Assembly: GCF_905220705.1 (NCBI RefSeq)
Contig: NZ_CAJNAT010000021.1
Coordinates: forward strand, 62,001 to 126,000
Length of the DNA: 64,000 bases
DNA from: Paraburkholderia domus
GTDB lineage: Bacteria; Pseudomonadota; Gammaproteobacteria; Burkholderiales; Burkholderiaceae
Direction: 5' to 3'
Shown one piece after another: positions 27,201 through 35,255 of this stretch (its first letter is position 1; every line of letters starts with the position of its first letter). The notes below the pieces were generated by a model, which was not told where the DNA came from, did not search any database, and was given only the letters and a program-made list of their open reading frames with translations. The translations under genes were made by a program, and so were the position numbers.

Positions 27201-30200
27201 CAGTTTTCCATTCAGCGTCAGTGGCAAAGAGTCCAATGGGATAAAGTGAGCCGGGATCATGTAGTCTGGCAACTCCTGGGTCAGCCAGGCGCTCAGATGT
27301 TCGACAGTCAAGGGGCTGGCTGCGACATACCAGGCCAGCAGTTCGTGCCGGCGTCCACTTTGTCCTTGTTGCTCGCGGGCGGTGACAACGCACTGCTTAA
27401 TGTCTGAATGCATCAGAAGTTTCGCTTCAATCTCTCCTAGCTCGATACGATAGCCACGAATCTTGACCTGGAGGTCATTGCGACCTAGATACTCCAACTG
27501 GCCGCTCGCGGACCATCGAACCAGATCACCCGTTTTGTACATGCGCTCCTGCCCATCCTTGACAAAAGGATTGCTGACGAAACGATCGTGTGTCAGTGAT
27601 GGCAAGTTCAAATAGCCGCGGGCCAGACCTCCGCCGCCTATGCAAAGTTCACCGATAGCGCCGCGTGGAAGCAGGTTGCCGTGCTGGTCAAGCACATAGC
27701 ATGTGCGATGTTTCAGCGCGCGACCGATGGGAATAGGGCTCGTACTCTCAGTGCTTGTGGCGTCCGTGATGCTGTAGGTCGTGGCAAGTACCGTACTCTC
27801 CGTCGGTCCGTAGCCATTGAGAATGACTTCCGGTCGTAAAGGCTGGTTCGCCAGTTGACGCATGATCTCCGGCGTCAGCGCTTCCCCCCCTACCAACAAG
27901 TAGCGAAAGCGAGAAAACTGCGCGGGATTTGACAAAAACATGTGATCGAATAGGCTCCGGGTGATGAGGCCAATAGTCACCTGCTGCTCGCGCAGAAACG
28001 CTTCAAAAAGCTGCGAGTCGCTCCACAGTTGTTCATGCTCCACCGACATTGCCAGTCTTGCGCCATTGAGCAAAGGTCCCCAGATCTCCATGGTTGCTGT
28101 ATCGAAGGCCAGGCTGGCCATTTGCAGAAATGTATCTTGCTCGTCTATGCGTATGGTGTCGGAGTCAACGACAAGTCCGATGATGCTGGACTGCTCGATC
28201 AGGACCCCCTTAGGATGACCTGTGGTGCCGGACGTGTAGATCACATTCGCCAGATGACCTGGGCCACGATAAACGCGAGGATTTTCTTCACTGGCGTGGG
28301 CGGCGCAATGCCGATCGACGACGATCCATTCGGCATGAGGTGCGCAAGGCTGCAAACCCGGTAAGAGGGCTGCCTGTGTCAACACGAGACGACTGCCCGC
28401 ATCGGCGAGGATATAGCGCTGGCGCTCGGAAGGCGCTTCGGGATCCATCGGTACATAGGCTGCCCCGGCTTTGATTACCGCCAGCAAGGCAATCAGCGTG
28501 TCCAGGCTGCGGGTCATGCAAACTGCGATCAGCGTGTCTTCTTCTAGCGGTAAGCCGGTCAGTTGCTGGTAACGCTGGCGAATATGATGCGCGAGTTGGT
28601 TGGCGCGCCGATTGACTGACTGATAGTCGTATTGATGGGTTTCACTCGCAAGGGCAATACGCGTCCCATGACGCTCCACCATCAACTCAAAACGTGCTGC
28701 CAAACCGTGATCAGGCACTGGCGAGGCTGGAGGATTCCACGCGTGGATGAGCTGATATCGTTCCTCAGCCGAAACGATATCAAGTGTGCCGTGCGGTGTT
28801 TCTCCCGCGCCGGGTAGGGCGAGCAGTACGTTTCGAAATTGCTCCGTCAAACGCGCGATATCAACGAGCGCAAAGCTGTCTGCATCATATTCAAAGCGCA
28901 GCGTCAGTTCATCTTGTTGGTGCCGGGCAGTGATGACCAGCGGGTAGTCCAACTGCTGCTGGGAATTGCTCGGTCGCGCGTGCAATTGCCGTGGAGCAGG
29001 CAGCGCATTCGGGTAGTTTTCAAATGCAATCAGGCTGTGGAAGAGACGGTCCTCGCCGCGTTGCCGCGTTGGTGGCGTACTGTGGCAGTAAGTATTTAGC
29101 TCCCCGATGCGCCGCTGGATCTGGCTGAGCATTTCATCTACGGTCGCTCCTTGCGGCCAGTTCAAGACCAATGGCAAGGGGGCGCCATAGAGCGGGCCGC
29201 AGGTGTCAAGTCCGTCCTTGTCGAAATCCCGCTCGCGGACGATGGATCCGACTGCGGTTTGCGAAGCGCCACTCCAGACCTGGAGGATCTTGTGCCAACT
29301 GAACTGCACAAGCGCATGCACCGTAAGCCCCCGGGCATGGCAGAAAGCTTGCAGCGATGCGGTCAGTGAGGCATCCACCGTCAGCCCCTGAGACGCAATG
29401 TTTGCCACAGTACACACTCGTCGCGGATCGAAACGTCGCGTTGCCATGACACCGATGTCAATAGCTGGTCCGAGGTCTCTACGTTGCTCTATCGACCACG
29501 CGTCTTCCACTCCTTTGGCGCGGTGAGCGCGGAGAGTCTCGGCGGGGTTGGGCGCGGTGAGTGTGCCTTGCTCCTGTTCGTCAACCGGCGGCAAAATGCC
29601 GATCGGTACATCTGGCAGCAATAGCAACTGCCGCAGAAAGAAATGAAAATGCCTGGAACACGCGTGCATTTGATCCGCAGAAAACACGTCGCGCAAATAA
29701 CGTAGGCGAAAGGTGAAGTTGTCGTCGTACTCGCAGTACTCCAGCAAGAGTGATGCACCGCCCATATCGTCGAAGTAGCGCTGATTCGCTTTCGTTTTGC
29801 AGTCGCCGAACTGCATTGCGTAATCGCGCAGATTCGTTTGTGCAAACCCTATATCGAAGAGATTGACGCCGCAAGCTCGCACGATCTGGTGAGTGGGCAG
29901 TTCGGTATAGCGACCGCCGCTGGCCGAACGCGCTTCCCGAAAGAATTTTAAGTTGCCCTCGTACAACTGGCGGAATGTCCCGCTCAGCAGCTGACGCATT
30001 GGTAACGCGGCGACGTTGATATGCGCACCCAGGGAAAAATCACGCCCGGCCTCAATAGACACAGGGAAACTGATCTGCATGGTATCCGTGCTGCCGTAGC
30101 GGCCCAGGAGTGCCCCCCACGCACTGATAAACAGGTGAAATGGTTTAACGTGGCGAAGCGGTTTATCTGGGCGACAGTTCTTCAATTCCGGCTTGCTCAG

Positions 30201-30836
30201 TGAGAAAAATATGGCATTGCCCTGGCGGTTCAAGCGATCCGCCCCGGGGAGTTGTGCAGTGGCGTGGTTGCGATTGAAATCGTGGCGCCGATTTTTCCAG
30301 AAAATATCACCACCCGATCGATGCAGTTCTTCACTGTCGCGTGAGATTTTTTCATTGATCCTGGAAATTTCCTTCACTCCGAGCGGCCTTGAGGTGACGA
30401 TCCCGTTGTACCGCGCCTCGATTCCTTTAATAAATTGATCTAGCGATGGACCGTCGATAATCAAATGATGTACTACGATGATCAACTCATACTCCTCCTG
30501 TCTGATCTCAAATAATGCAAATCTGTAGAGTGGCCCGCGTTCAAGATCAAATGCCTGTCTTACGAATGCTTGTTGTTCGTCGATGCCGCTAAATCGACGC
30601 AGTCGTCCCGATGTAAGATTCTTCACCCAAAAAAGCTGACCGTCTTCGTCGAGAAGATGGCTATCGAATAACACGTGATCAGCAATAAATTCATCAATTG
30701 ATTTTTCCAGAAGTGCGATGTCCAGTGGGCCGGTAATCGTTTGATCCACGACGACATTGTAGGAGCATGACTCCGGTGAAATCTTGAATTCGTTCCAGAA
30801 AATCAATGAATATGGAGAGCATTTTATCTTGTGCAT
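24216..30836 (-). CDS. Non-ribosomal peptide synthetase, C-(C-lobe)-A-T-E-C, no thioesterase
   Basis: 2206 residues. A full condensation domain comes first (about 1-415, HHLIIDG at 123-129). Next is a second condensation-like C-lobe without its own HHxxxDG half (about 430-695). The adenylation domain (about 715-1215) has YTSGTTGHPKG, NGYGPTE, YKTGDLVRW and NGKLDR. The carrier domain has GGDSI with the phosphopantetheine serine at 1266. The epimerisation domain (about 1320-1745) has HHLVMDAISW and EGHGREE. A terminal condensation domain (about 1768-2200) has NHVLFDG, in which the first His is Asn but the catalytic His is kept. There is no TE or reductase domain, so release must occur by terminal C-domain transfer or a partner. 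The adenylation pocket reads D-T-M-L-L-G-G-V-L-K by manual alignment; I recognise no matching code, but the lining is aliphatic. It lies 47 bp behind the GNAT gene in the luxRI operon. Confidence 0.93.
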   Translation of the reverse strand: MHKIKCSPYSLIFWNEFKISPESCSYNVVVDQTITGPLDIALLEKSIDEFIADHVLFDSHLLDEDGQLFWVKNLTSGRLRRFSGIDEQQAFVRQAFDLERGPLYRFALFEIRQEEYELIIVVHHLIIDGPSLDQFIKGIEARYNGIVTSRPLGVKEISRINEKISRDSEELHRSGGDIFWKNRRHDFNRNHATAQLPGADRLNRQGNAIFFSLSKPELKNCRPDKPLRHVKPFHLFISAWGALLGRYGSTDTMQISFPVSIEAGRDFSLGAHINVAALPMRQLLSGTFRQLYEGNLKFFREARSASGGRYTELPTHQIVRACGVNLFDIGFAQTNLRDYAMQFGDCKTKANQRYFDDMGGASLLLEYCEYDDNFTFRLRYLRDVFSADQMHACSRHFHFFLRQLLLLPDVPIGILPPVDEQEQGTLTAPNPAETLRAHRAKGVEDAWSIEQRRDLGPAIDIGVMATRRFDPRRVCTVANIASQGLTVDASLTASLQAFCHARGLTVHALVQFSWHKILQVWSGASQTAVGSIVRERDFDKDGLDTCGPLYGAPLPLVLNWPQGATVDEMLSQIQRRIGELNTYCHSTPPTRQRGEDRLFHSLIAFENYPNALPAPRQLHARPSNSQQQLDYPLVITARHQQDELTLRFEYDADSFALVDIARLTEQFRNVLLALPGAGETPHGTLDIVSAEERYQLIHAWNPPASPVPDHGLAARFELMVERHGTRIALASETHQYDYQSVNRRANQLAHHIRQRYQQLTGLPLEEDTLIAVCMTRSLDTLIALLAVIKAGAAYVPMDPEAPSERQRYILADAGSRLVLTQAALLPGLQPCAPHAEWIVVDRHCAAHASEENPRVYRGPGHLANVIYTSGTTGHPKGVLIEQSSIIGLVVDSDTIRIDEQDTFLQMASLAFDTATMEIWGPLLNGARLAMSVEHEQLWSDSQLFEAFLREQQVTIGLITRSLFDHMFLSNPAQFSRFRYLLVGGEALTPEIMRQLANQPLRPEVILNGYGPTESTVLATTYSITDATSTESTSPIPIGRALKHRTCYVLDQHGNLLPRGAIGELCIGGGGLARGYLNLPSLTHDRFVSNPFVKDGQERMYKTGDLVRWSASGQLEYLGRNDLQVKIRGYRIELGEIEAKLLMHSDIKQCVVTAREQQGQSGRRHELLAWYVAASPLTVEHLSAWLTQELPDYMIPAHFIPLDSLPLTLNGKLDRAALHTLETRVDDASGLAPRSALEKNLHAAWCHVLGATQISVEDDFYRIGGDSILSILLTSELRKRAIVCTVRDVFEQRTIARLASWLENRQTTSRQISEQGTLSGQFPLLPIQSWFASQEFPRPHHWNQAFIVHVPVMQRSAVDDLIATLHARHDMLRANFQHDVTRITAQSYQKDLPAPRVVILDAAMGQQALENHLTKLQSGFDLTRGPLWCIAWIHNIAAADQQHLFFAAHHLVMDAISWRIIQDDVKTLSRGESLQKKGSSYRQWVAAVENYATEHSSQLAMWQRQIANQPNYWQRADIIADYHHTPIQLDTVQTSRMLRETATAFHTEINDLLLSALIIALQRWHGSRESWLTLEGHGREEINPNLDIRHTVGWFTCMYPIKLATEDTTIGTLRSIKESLRAIPDKGIGYGALKYTYTGDIDIGALKAHCLPPISFNYLGQFTSGESGGAWQLSINGCGTLVDPRNEDRNLINIAGGVFEQSLQLSLTSRLRHDVAQKLANDFTGALNEIIDLCASETSQEHSLFTPSDFPDTAIAPAELDRLQEKHKIENVYRATDVQRELMYFNRVDPDYQIDQAVFQIDGLFDPQRMADSWAHVAAQHDVLRAGFSDMGSPGNPHLFICKQVTVPIQIANWSVLDERAREDTLRQTILQQRNQPFDFEQPPLFRIFMARIDAERHILIFTFNHVLFDGWSFRTLLREIAAAYVSLREGVPAANRIRSFSPFPIFLRRDFNQQQARTFWGLYLQDAKQNQRLPSDATRTVDTRRHFRMRCVNSTLTLKQKDALYAFGKTHCYTANQLCQLAWMVTLSESLDEDDISIGSTMSERPTQVDDAEHLVGLFIASPVLRLTAIRQRSVADLLDDIARTQPDRQQFAFYDLNHYNQNWVPESPFGSLFVFQNMPELDLGSDPPFRISLLEAVSGSNHQTVFCLTPQSEGLQLQLFYDARELSEETAAQLLARFVSVLINMVTAPINPSTVQNTLLARGEM

Positions 30837-30883
30837 AAAATTATCCAGTATTTAAATGATCGACACCGTAGCTGCACGCTATG

Positions 30884-31804
30884 CTAGCGTCTGTCAATGC
30901 GGCCAATCCACACCCGATCCCGATCGAGGATAGGCAAATCGGTGAGGTAGCCAACAAGCATGTAAACGGGTTTTTCGAGAAGCACCGGCATATTTTCGAT
31001 GATTCGTGGTGCATGCTTGCTGTGAAGCAGGACGCGGCAATTTTTCCTGAATAGTGCTGCAACCCCCAGCCCCCACGTAAAGTGGGAGGCTGTAGTGTCT
31101 GAAATGTCAATGACCTCGGCATATTCCTCGGTTATTCCGACGGTAAGATATTTTTCCTCGTCGCGAAGATAATGAATTTTCTGATATAAAGGATGGCTGC
31201 CGAGATAGTTGCTGGTACGTTGATCTCGCTTGCGGCCAAGATGATTTCGCCAGACGTAATCCGGGATATGGTGCAATTCCGTTAGCGTGCGTGATTCAAC
31301 CGGTTGGGGTTGGCAGGTAACTTCCGTGTAATCAATAATCTGGGTTCTGGGCGTGAAGTATTTATGGAATATTTTTTCGTAGGTGAGGATTTTTCTTGCG
31401 TCAGAAAAACACATGACCAGATCGGATTTGTTGTTGTAAGCGTGCCGAAACAGGTTGATTATCACGTTTCGTGATTTGCAGCGTTTGTCGACACCGAGGT
31501 CGCCCAGTAAGTTCACGGCAAGCTCGCGATTGTTTATCCGGAATTCATAATTTCTGGAATACATTATCCCGAGACATTCCTCATTTTCCTCAAAACAGAT
31601 GGCTTGATGATTCGATGGTTCGCAGCCAAGCGGGTCGTGGAAATTTTTCCAGTTGAAATAGTGTTTTCCTCCCAGATCTCTTTCGAAAAAGTGAGTGAGC
31701 AGGTCGTAGTCCATTTCTTGCATCGCGCGTCGAACAAACACGGGGCCTCCGTTGAAAAAGCCGTGGGAAACTGCACGTTGTCGAGTGAGGCGAGGAGGGG
31801 CCAC
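30884..31804 (-). CDS. GNAT-like N-acyltransferase in the NRPS operon
   Basis: Up to 306 residues; the start is uncertain (GTG 31802-31804, or ATG 31721-31723 giving ~279). ENEECLGIMYSRNYEFRINNRELAVNLLGDLGVDKRCKSRNVIINLFRHAYNN has the shape of the GNAT core: a strand, then a helix entered through an R-x-x-x-N-like acyl-CoA loop. The rest is divergent, so a second degenerate GNAT half is possible. Base composition is AT-richer than the flanks. It lies between luxI and the NRPS gene and may supply or attach an acyl group on the peptide starter, or modify the precursor. The substrate is unknown. Confidence 0.6.
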   Translation of the reverse strand: MAPPRLTRQRAVSHGFFNGGPVFVRRAMQEMDYDLLTHFFERDLGGKHYFNWKNFHDPLGCEPSNHQAICFEENEECLGIMYSRNYEFRINNRELAVNLLGDLGVDKRCKSRNVIINLFRHAYNNKSDLVMCFSDARKILTYEKIFHKYFTPRTQIIDYTEVTCQPQPVESRTLTELHHIPDYVWRNHLGRKRDQRTSNYLGSHPLYQKIHYLRDEEKYLTVGITEEYAEVIDISDTTASHFTWGLGVAALFRKNCRVLLHSKHAPRIIENMPVLLEKPVYMLVGYLTDLPILDRDRVWIGRIDRR

Positions 31805-31848
31805 TAGCCGAACGTTCTCAGCAGCAGTCTTATCGCATCGCCGTCCGT

Positions 31849-32469
31849 TCAGATGGCATCGCCGGTGCGACGAACGGGGGTGTGCATTTGCCGTTCAAGG
31901 GCACCGTCTCTTAAGGCCCTCATTGCATCCGCGTCGACATCCAGCGAAAACGCGGCCACGCCGCCTCTGCCAGGGCGTATCGGCCCGATCGGCTGAAGCA
32001 CCAGTCCCAAGCGCCGATAGAGTCGTTGCATGCCGCAAGGAGCAACGCCGATCAAGCGACGCACTCCTAACTGTCCAGAATATAAAAAGAGCGATTCCAG
32101 GAGTCTGCGCATTGTTTGAACGTTGACGGCGGCGCCGTTATGGAAAGTTGTGAATCGAGACAATTCCCATGTGAAAGGGTCGCTTATCAACGGACGGGAA
32201 CATAAGTCGGGAAAGATTTCACCCAGAAGGTAGGGCTGAGTGGTGGGCAGCAATCGCGCATAGCCACAGATACGGCGGTCCTGCGTATAGGCAACGACGT
32301 TAGTGGAGTCGTCGCGATCAAATTCGTCCCATTCCTCGACCGTTTCAGCACTAACGGACGGTAGTTCCCATTTCATATGTTTGACGAACACCGTATGTCG
32401 ATACAAGCCAAGTTGCTGTCTTGCGGCGGGGCTCAGGTTCTTCATTTTAGTGACTACAATATCTTCCAT
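31849..32469 (-). CDS. luxI: Acyl-homoserine lactone synthase (LuxI family)
   Basis: 206 residues. Invariant LuxI residues are visible: the Arg and Phe in YRHTVFVKHMKWELP, the paired aspartates in DEFDRDDS, the Arg in GYARLLPTT and the Glu-Arg in TWELSRFT. It would join an acyl group from acyl-ACP to S-adenosylmethionine, releasing a diffusible acyl-homoserine lactone. The acyl chain length cannot be deduced. GGAG precedes the start, 15 bp after luxR, and the GNAT and NRPS genes follow in the same direction. The symbol is the family name, not an orthology claim. Confidence 0.93.
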   Translation of the reverse strand: MEDIVVTKMKNLSPAARQQLGLYRHTVFVKHMKWELPSVSAETVEEWDEFDRDDSTNVVAYTQDRRICGYARLLPTTQPYLLGEIFPDLCSRPLISDPFTWELSRFTTFHNGAAVNVQTMRRLLESLFLYSGQLGVRRLIGVAPCGMQRLYRRLGLVLQPIGPIRPGRGGVAAFSLDVDADAMRALRDGALERQMHTPVRRTGDAI

Positions 32470-32484
32470 GACACATCTCCGTAC

Positions 32485-33207
32485 TTATAGCAATCCGTAC
32501 GCAACCGCATAGGCTGCTGCGCTGCCCTTGGAGGGGGCAGCGAGTTTTCTCATGCAATTTTTCACATGAAAATTCACTGTATCGACTGAAATATCAAGGG
32601 CGTTTGACACCCCCTTTGCCGACTTTCCGTCCGCGGTCCAGCGGAGAACCTCGATTTCGCGATCGGTGAGTTTCACGTTGTTTGTGGCGAGCCGCTGCCG
32701 ATCCGAAATCCCGGTGATGCACGACATCGAAAGATGGGCGAGAGCGGCGAGAAAAGGCCGCAGTGCTTTGACCTCTTCAGAACTGAGCGGATGACTGTCC
32801 CTTGCTAGCGAGTAGACCCCCGGCTGTCCGCGCGGCCCCCAGCAAGGCTGCGAAATACCGATGGCGAGTCCCGCTGACTTCGCTTCGTCCCATAGTTGTT
32901 TCGCGCCGGCAAAGAGATCGTCGTTCCATATTGCGGGAGTAAGGTCGGCCGATTCTAGTCGGGCGACGGGATCTACCTTCAGATACTCCTTTTCCCGATA
33001 TCTCGACACCCATGACTCGGGATAGGAGCTTTTTATAAAGATGTTTCTCGAACTGAAAGGCGTGCGCGTGACGTAGCCAAATGCAAAATATGGAAATCCG
33101 AGATCTTGCGACGCACGCGACAGCGTGGAAAATGCTGCGTCGATGTGCGTACAGGTTTGCAATTGGAAGAATAGATCGCTCCACCAATCGGATAGATGTC
33201 GAGGCAC
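32485..33207 (-). CDS. luxR: LuxR-family quorum-sensing regulator
   Basis: 240 residues. The autoinducer-binding domain keeps the signature residues: W and Y in ESWVSRYREKEYLKVDPV, the D-P pair there, W in AIWND, and G in the later GLAIGIS/PRGQPG region. The GerE HTH at the C-terminus is intact: LTDREIEVLRWTADGKSAKGVSNAL and DTVNFHVKNCMRKL. It is the first gene of the leftward luxR-luxI-GNAT-NRPS-HAD run. It is divergent from the ATP-grasp/MFS/porin genes across a 635-bp AT-rich region, the natural place for its targets. Confidence 0.93.
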   Translation of the reverse strand: MPRHLSDWWSDLFFQLQTCTHIDAAFSTLSRASQDLGFPYFAFGYVTRTPFSSRNIFIKSSYPESWVSRYREKEYLKVDPVARLESADLTPAIWNDDLFAGAKQLWDEAKSAGLAIGISQPCWGPRGQPGVYSLARDSHPLSSEEVKALRPFLAALAHLSMSCITGISDRQRLATNNVKLTDREIEVLRWTADGKSAKGVSNALDISVDTVNFHVKNCMRKLAAPSKGSAAAYAVAYGLL

Positions 33208-33842
33208 TGTTGGACTCCGCTATTCAAGTTCTACTGACTGACTTTTTTTGAATGAATTAGTGCGCATTCCTGGGGTATGTCCTGGCAATGCGCGCAGTAA
33301 TTGTCCCCTTGCGCGTCGTTTGAGCTTTATATCGTAAAGCATAAAACCGCTCGTTTGGCGTGCGAAATCAATCTCCTACCATTTTTAGTGCTGTGGTGCA
33401 GTGACGCACACTCGATTATTTCCGAACGGTTGTGCTGGAAAATAACATGCGGGAGATGCACCCATTTTTCGATGCGCTGGAAATATTTTTATATTTGACG
33501 GTTTTTTGAGCGCGGCATAAAAATATAACGATTGCAAAATTCTCCCGTCTCCGTGATTTTTAAGCGTAGATGGGCAAACTCCATTGCGACGGGCTGCCGC
33601 GCGATTGTCGACCCATATAAGTCAATCAATCCAACCCTTTATTTCGTCAATGATAGCCATCTGTTTATTCGAGCCTGAAAACTAACCATCGGATCTTGGC
33701 TACCAATCGTCGGAGCTATTCCGTAATTTAATTTGTGTAATTATATGTGTCGTCGAATCTGTTTCGATAAATAGTATTTTGATAAATATTATGGATTTAT
33801 CAGGGATGAATTTTTGTTTGAATTTATGTCAAGGAGTTTTGC
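33208..33842. promoter_or_regulatory. AT-rich divergent control region of the NRPS island
   Basis: 635 bp with marked AT enrichment, especially after 33480, between luxR and the ATP-grasp gene. It must contain promoters for both arms of the island. I find no canonical lux box (no CTGT-N10-12-ACAG palindrome); TGTG...CACA at 33392-33410 is only an imperfect dyad. At 33281-33299 a 19-bp segment matches 17108-17126 with one mismatch. No open frame of note lies within. The AT richness would suit H-NS-type silencing. Confidence 0.55.
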
Positions 33843-35177
33843 GTGAATAGTTCAGATGTTTGCGATCTTCCGATCTTTGATCCAGATAAGGACTGGATAA
33901 CATTAGAAAAGAATCATTCGAACGCAGAATTTAACCAGGCCTATTCCCATGTGCAGCGTCGCACCGCAGACGACAATCTGGCGATGAGCTTTGAGGGCAA
34001 CCAGTCGCGCCCGTATCCGGTTATGTCTGGGGTCTGCGCACTGCACGCTGAAGCGCAGGCGATCCTGGAGAAGCGAGTCACGATCGTATACGGTGCTTTG
34101 CAGAAGATCGTCGCGGCGTATCGTGCAGACGCGAATCTTCAGGCGTTTCTGGACATTCCAGGCCCACTGAAGCAGTGGGTGCGGGAGGATGCTCATCCCG
34201 CCAATAACAACGTCGATCTATGCCGATTCGACCTGATGGGGCGCACGCTATCGGAACTCAAAATCATTGAGTTCAACTGTAATGCGCCCGGTGGAATCGT
34301 GTACGCGGGTTTGATCAACCGCTACTGGCGCGAGGCGCCATTTACGTCGGAGCTTATCGGCTCATGGGGCGGTGCGTCGTCCACGTTTGAGCGCGAGGAC
34401 TGGGTTGCCACATGGCTGTCAAAGTTAGCGCGTCAACGTGGCATGTGTGACGTCAAAGGCATTGGACTCTTGCATCCAGAGGGCGGAAATATTCTCGAAT
34501 TACCTCATCTGAAGAAGCGGCTTGAGGCGATCGGCCTGCATTCGGTCATGCTCACGCCCGAGCAGATCAACCAGAGCGATGAGCAATCGTTCCAGCTTGC
34601 CTACCTGAAATATGGTGTGCAGCGCGCCATTCAGGACGTCCCGCAATGGAATCAGTTCTGCCGAAGTATCGTAGAAGGCCGACTTGTGGTTCAGTCATCG
34701 CTGGCGGGGCGTTGGATCGGTGACAACAAGCTATGCGTGGCGGTGATGTCCGATCCCCGTTTCTCTTATCTCTTCGATGATACCGATCGTGCGGCTATCG
34801 GCACCATCATTCCGATGAGCTGGAAGCTGGGTGACGGTATCACGCAAAGAGACGTGATCGATGACAAGGACGACTTCGTCATCAAGCATCCGTACGGAAC
34901 GCGCGGAGCGTCGGTTCATGTCGGCCGTGATTACGACGATCGTGCATGGCGGCAACTGATAAACAAGACCTCATCGCTCGGCTATGTCGTGCAGCAATAT
35001 GTTGAATCCGACTTTGAGATTGACGGAGAGTCCTGCTTTCGGGATCTCGTGGTCATGATCGCCAGCGGCGCGATCGTCGGGTACGGATCGCGAGTTAGCC
35101 GGGCGCGCAAAGTCAACATCGCGCAGGACGGGCGAAAGATGGCGGTGCTGAGTTCCCTCGGAGCAACGCACTCATGA
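33843..35177 (+). CDS. ATP-grasp ligase (glutathionylspermidine-synthase-like/circularly permuted type)
   Basis: 444 residues from GTG 33843, preceded by AAGGAG. FVIKHPYGTRGASVHVG corresponds to the ATP-grasp lysine strand and flexible glycine loop, GYVVQQYVESDFEIDGES to the acid-metal region, and IIEFNCNAPGGIVYAG to the earlier substrate-binding Asn region of the glutathionylspermidine synthase/YheC-type groups. Such enzymes activate a carboxylate as acyl phosphate and join it to an amine. First gene of the rightward arm, divergent from luxR. It probably makes an amide bond in the island's product, before or after the NRPS. Substrates are unknown. Confidence 0.72.
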   Translation: MNSSDVCDLPIFDPDKDWITLEKNHSNAEFNQAYSHVQRRTADDNLAMSFEGNQSRPYPVMSGVCALHAEAQAILEKRVTIVYGALQKIVAAYRADANLQAFLDIPGPLKQWVREDAHPANNNVDLCRFDLMGRTLSELKIIEFNCNAPGGIVYAGLINRYWREAPFTSELIGSWGGASSTFEREDWVATWLSKLARQRGMCDVKGIGLLHPEGGNILELPHLKKRLEAIGLHSVMLTPEQINQSDEQSFQLAYLKYGVQRAIQDVPQWNQFCRSIVEGRLVVQSSLAGRWIGDNKLCVAVMSDPRFSYLFDDTDRAAIGTIIPMSWKLGDGITQRDVIDDKDDFVIKHPYGTRGASVHVGRDYDDRAWRQLINKTSSLGYVVQQYVESDFEIDGESCFRDLVVMIASGAIVGYGSRVSRARKVNIAQDGRKMAVLSSLGATHS

Positions 35178-35255
35178 AGACAGTTAAGCGTCATTCCACT
35201 ACTTTCTCGCGCGCTCGGACTGCGCCCATTGTTGCACCTCTTTCAGCGTTAGCTC

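Noticed and set aside
33208..33842. A classical lux box
   Set aside because: No CTGT-N10-12-ACAG palindrome is present. TGTG...CACA at 33392-33410 is interrupted by three mismatched pairs, so I list only a general control region.
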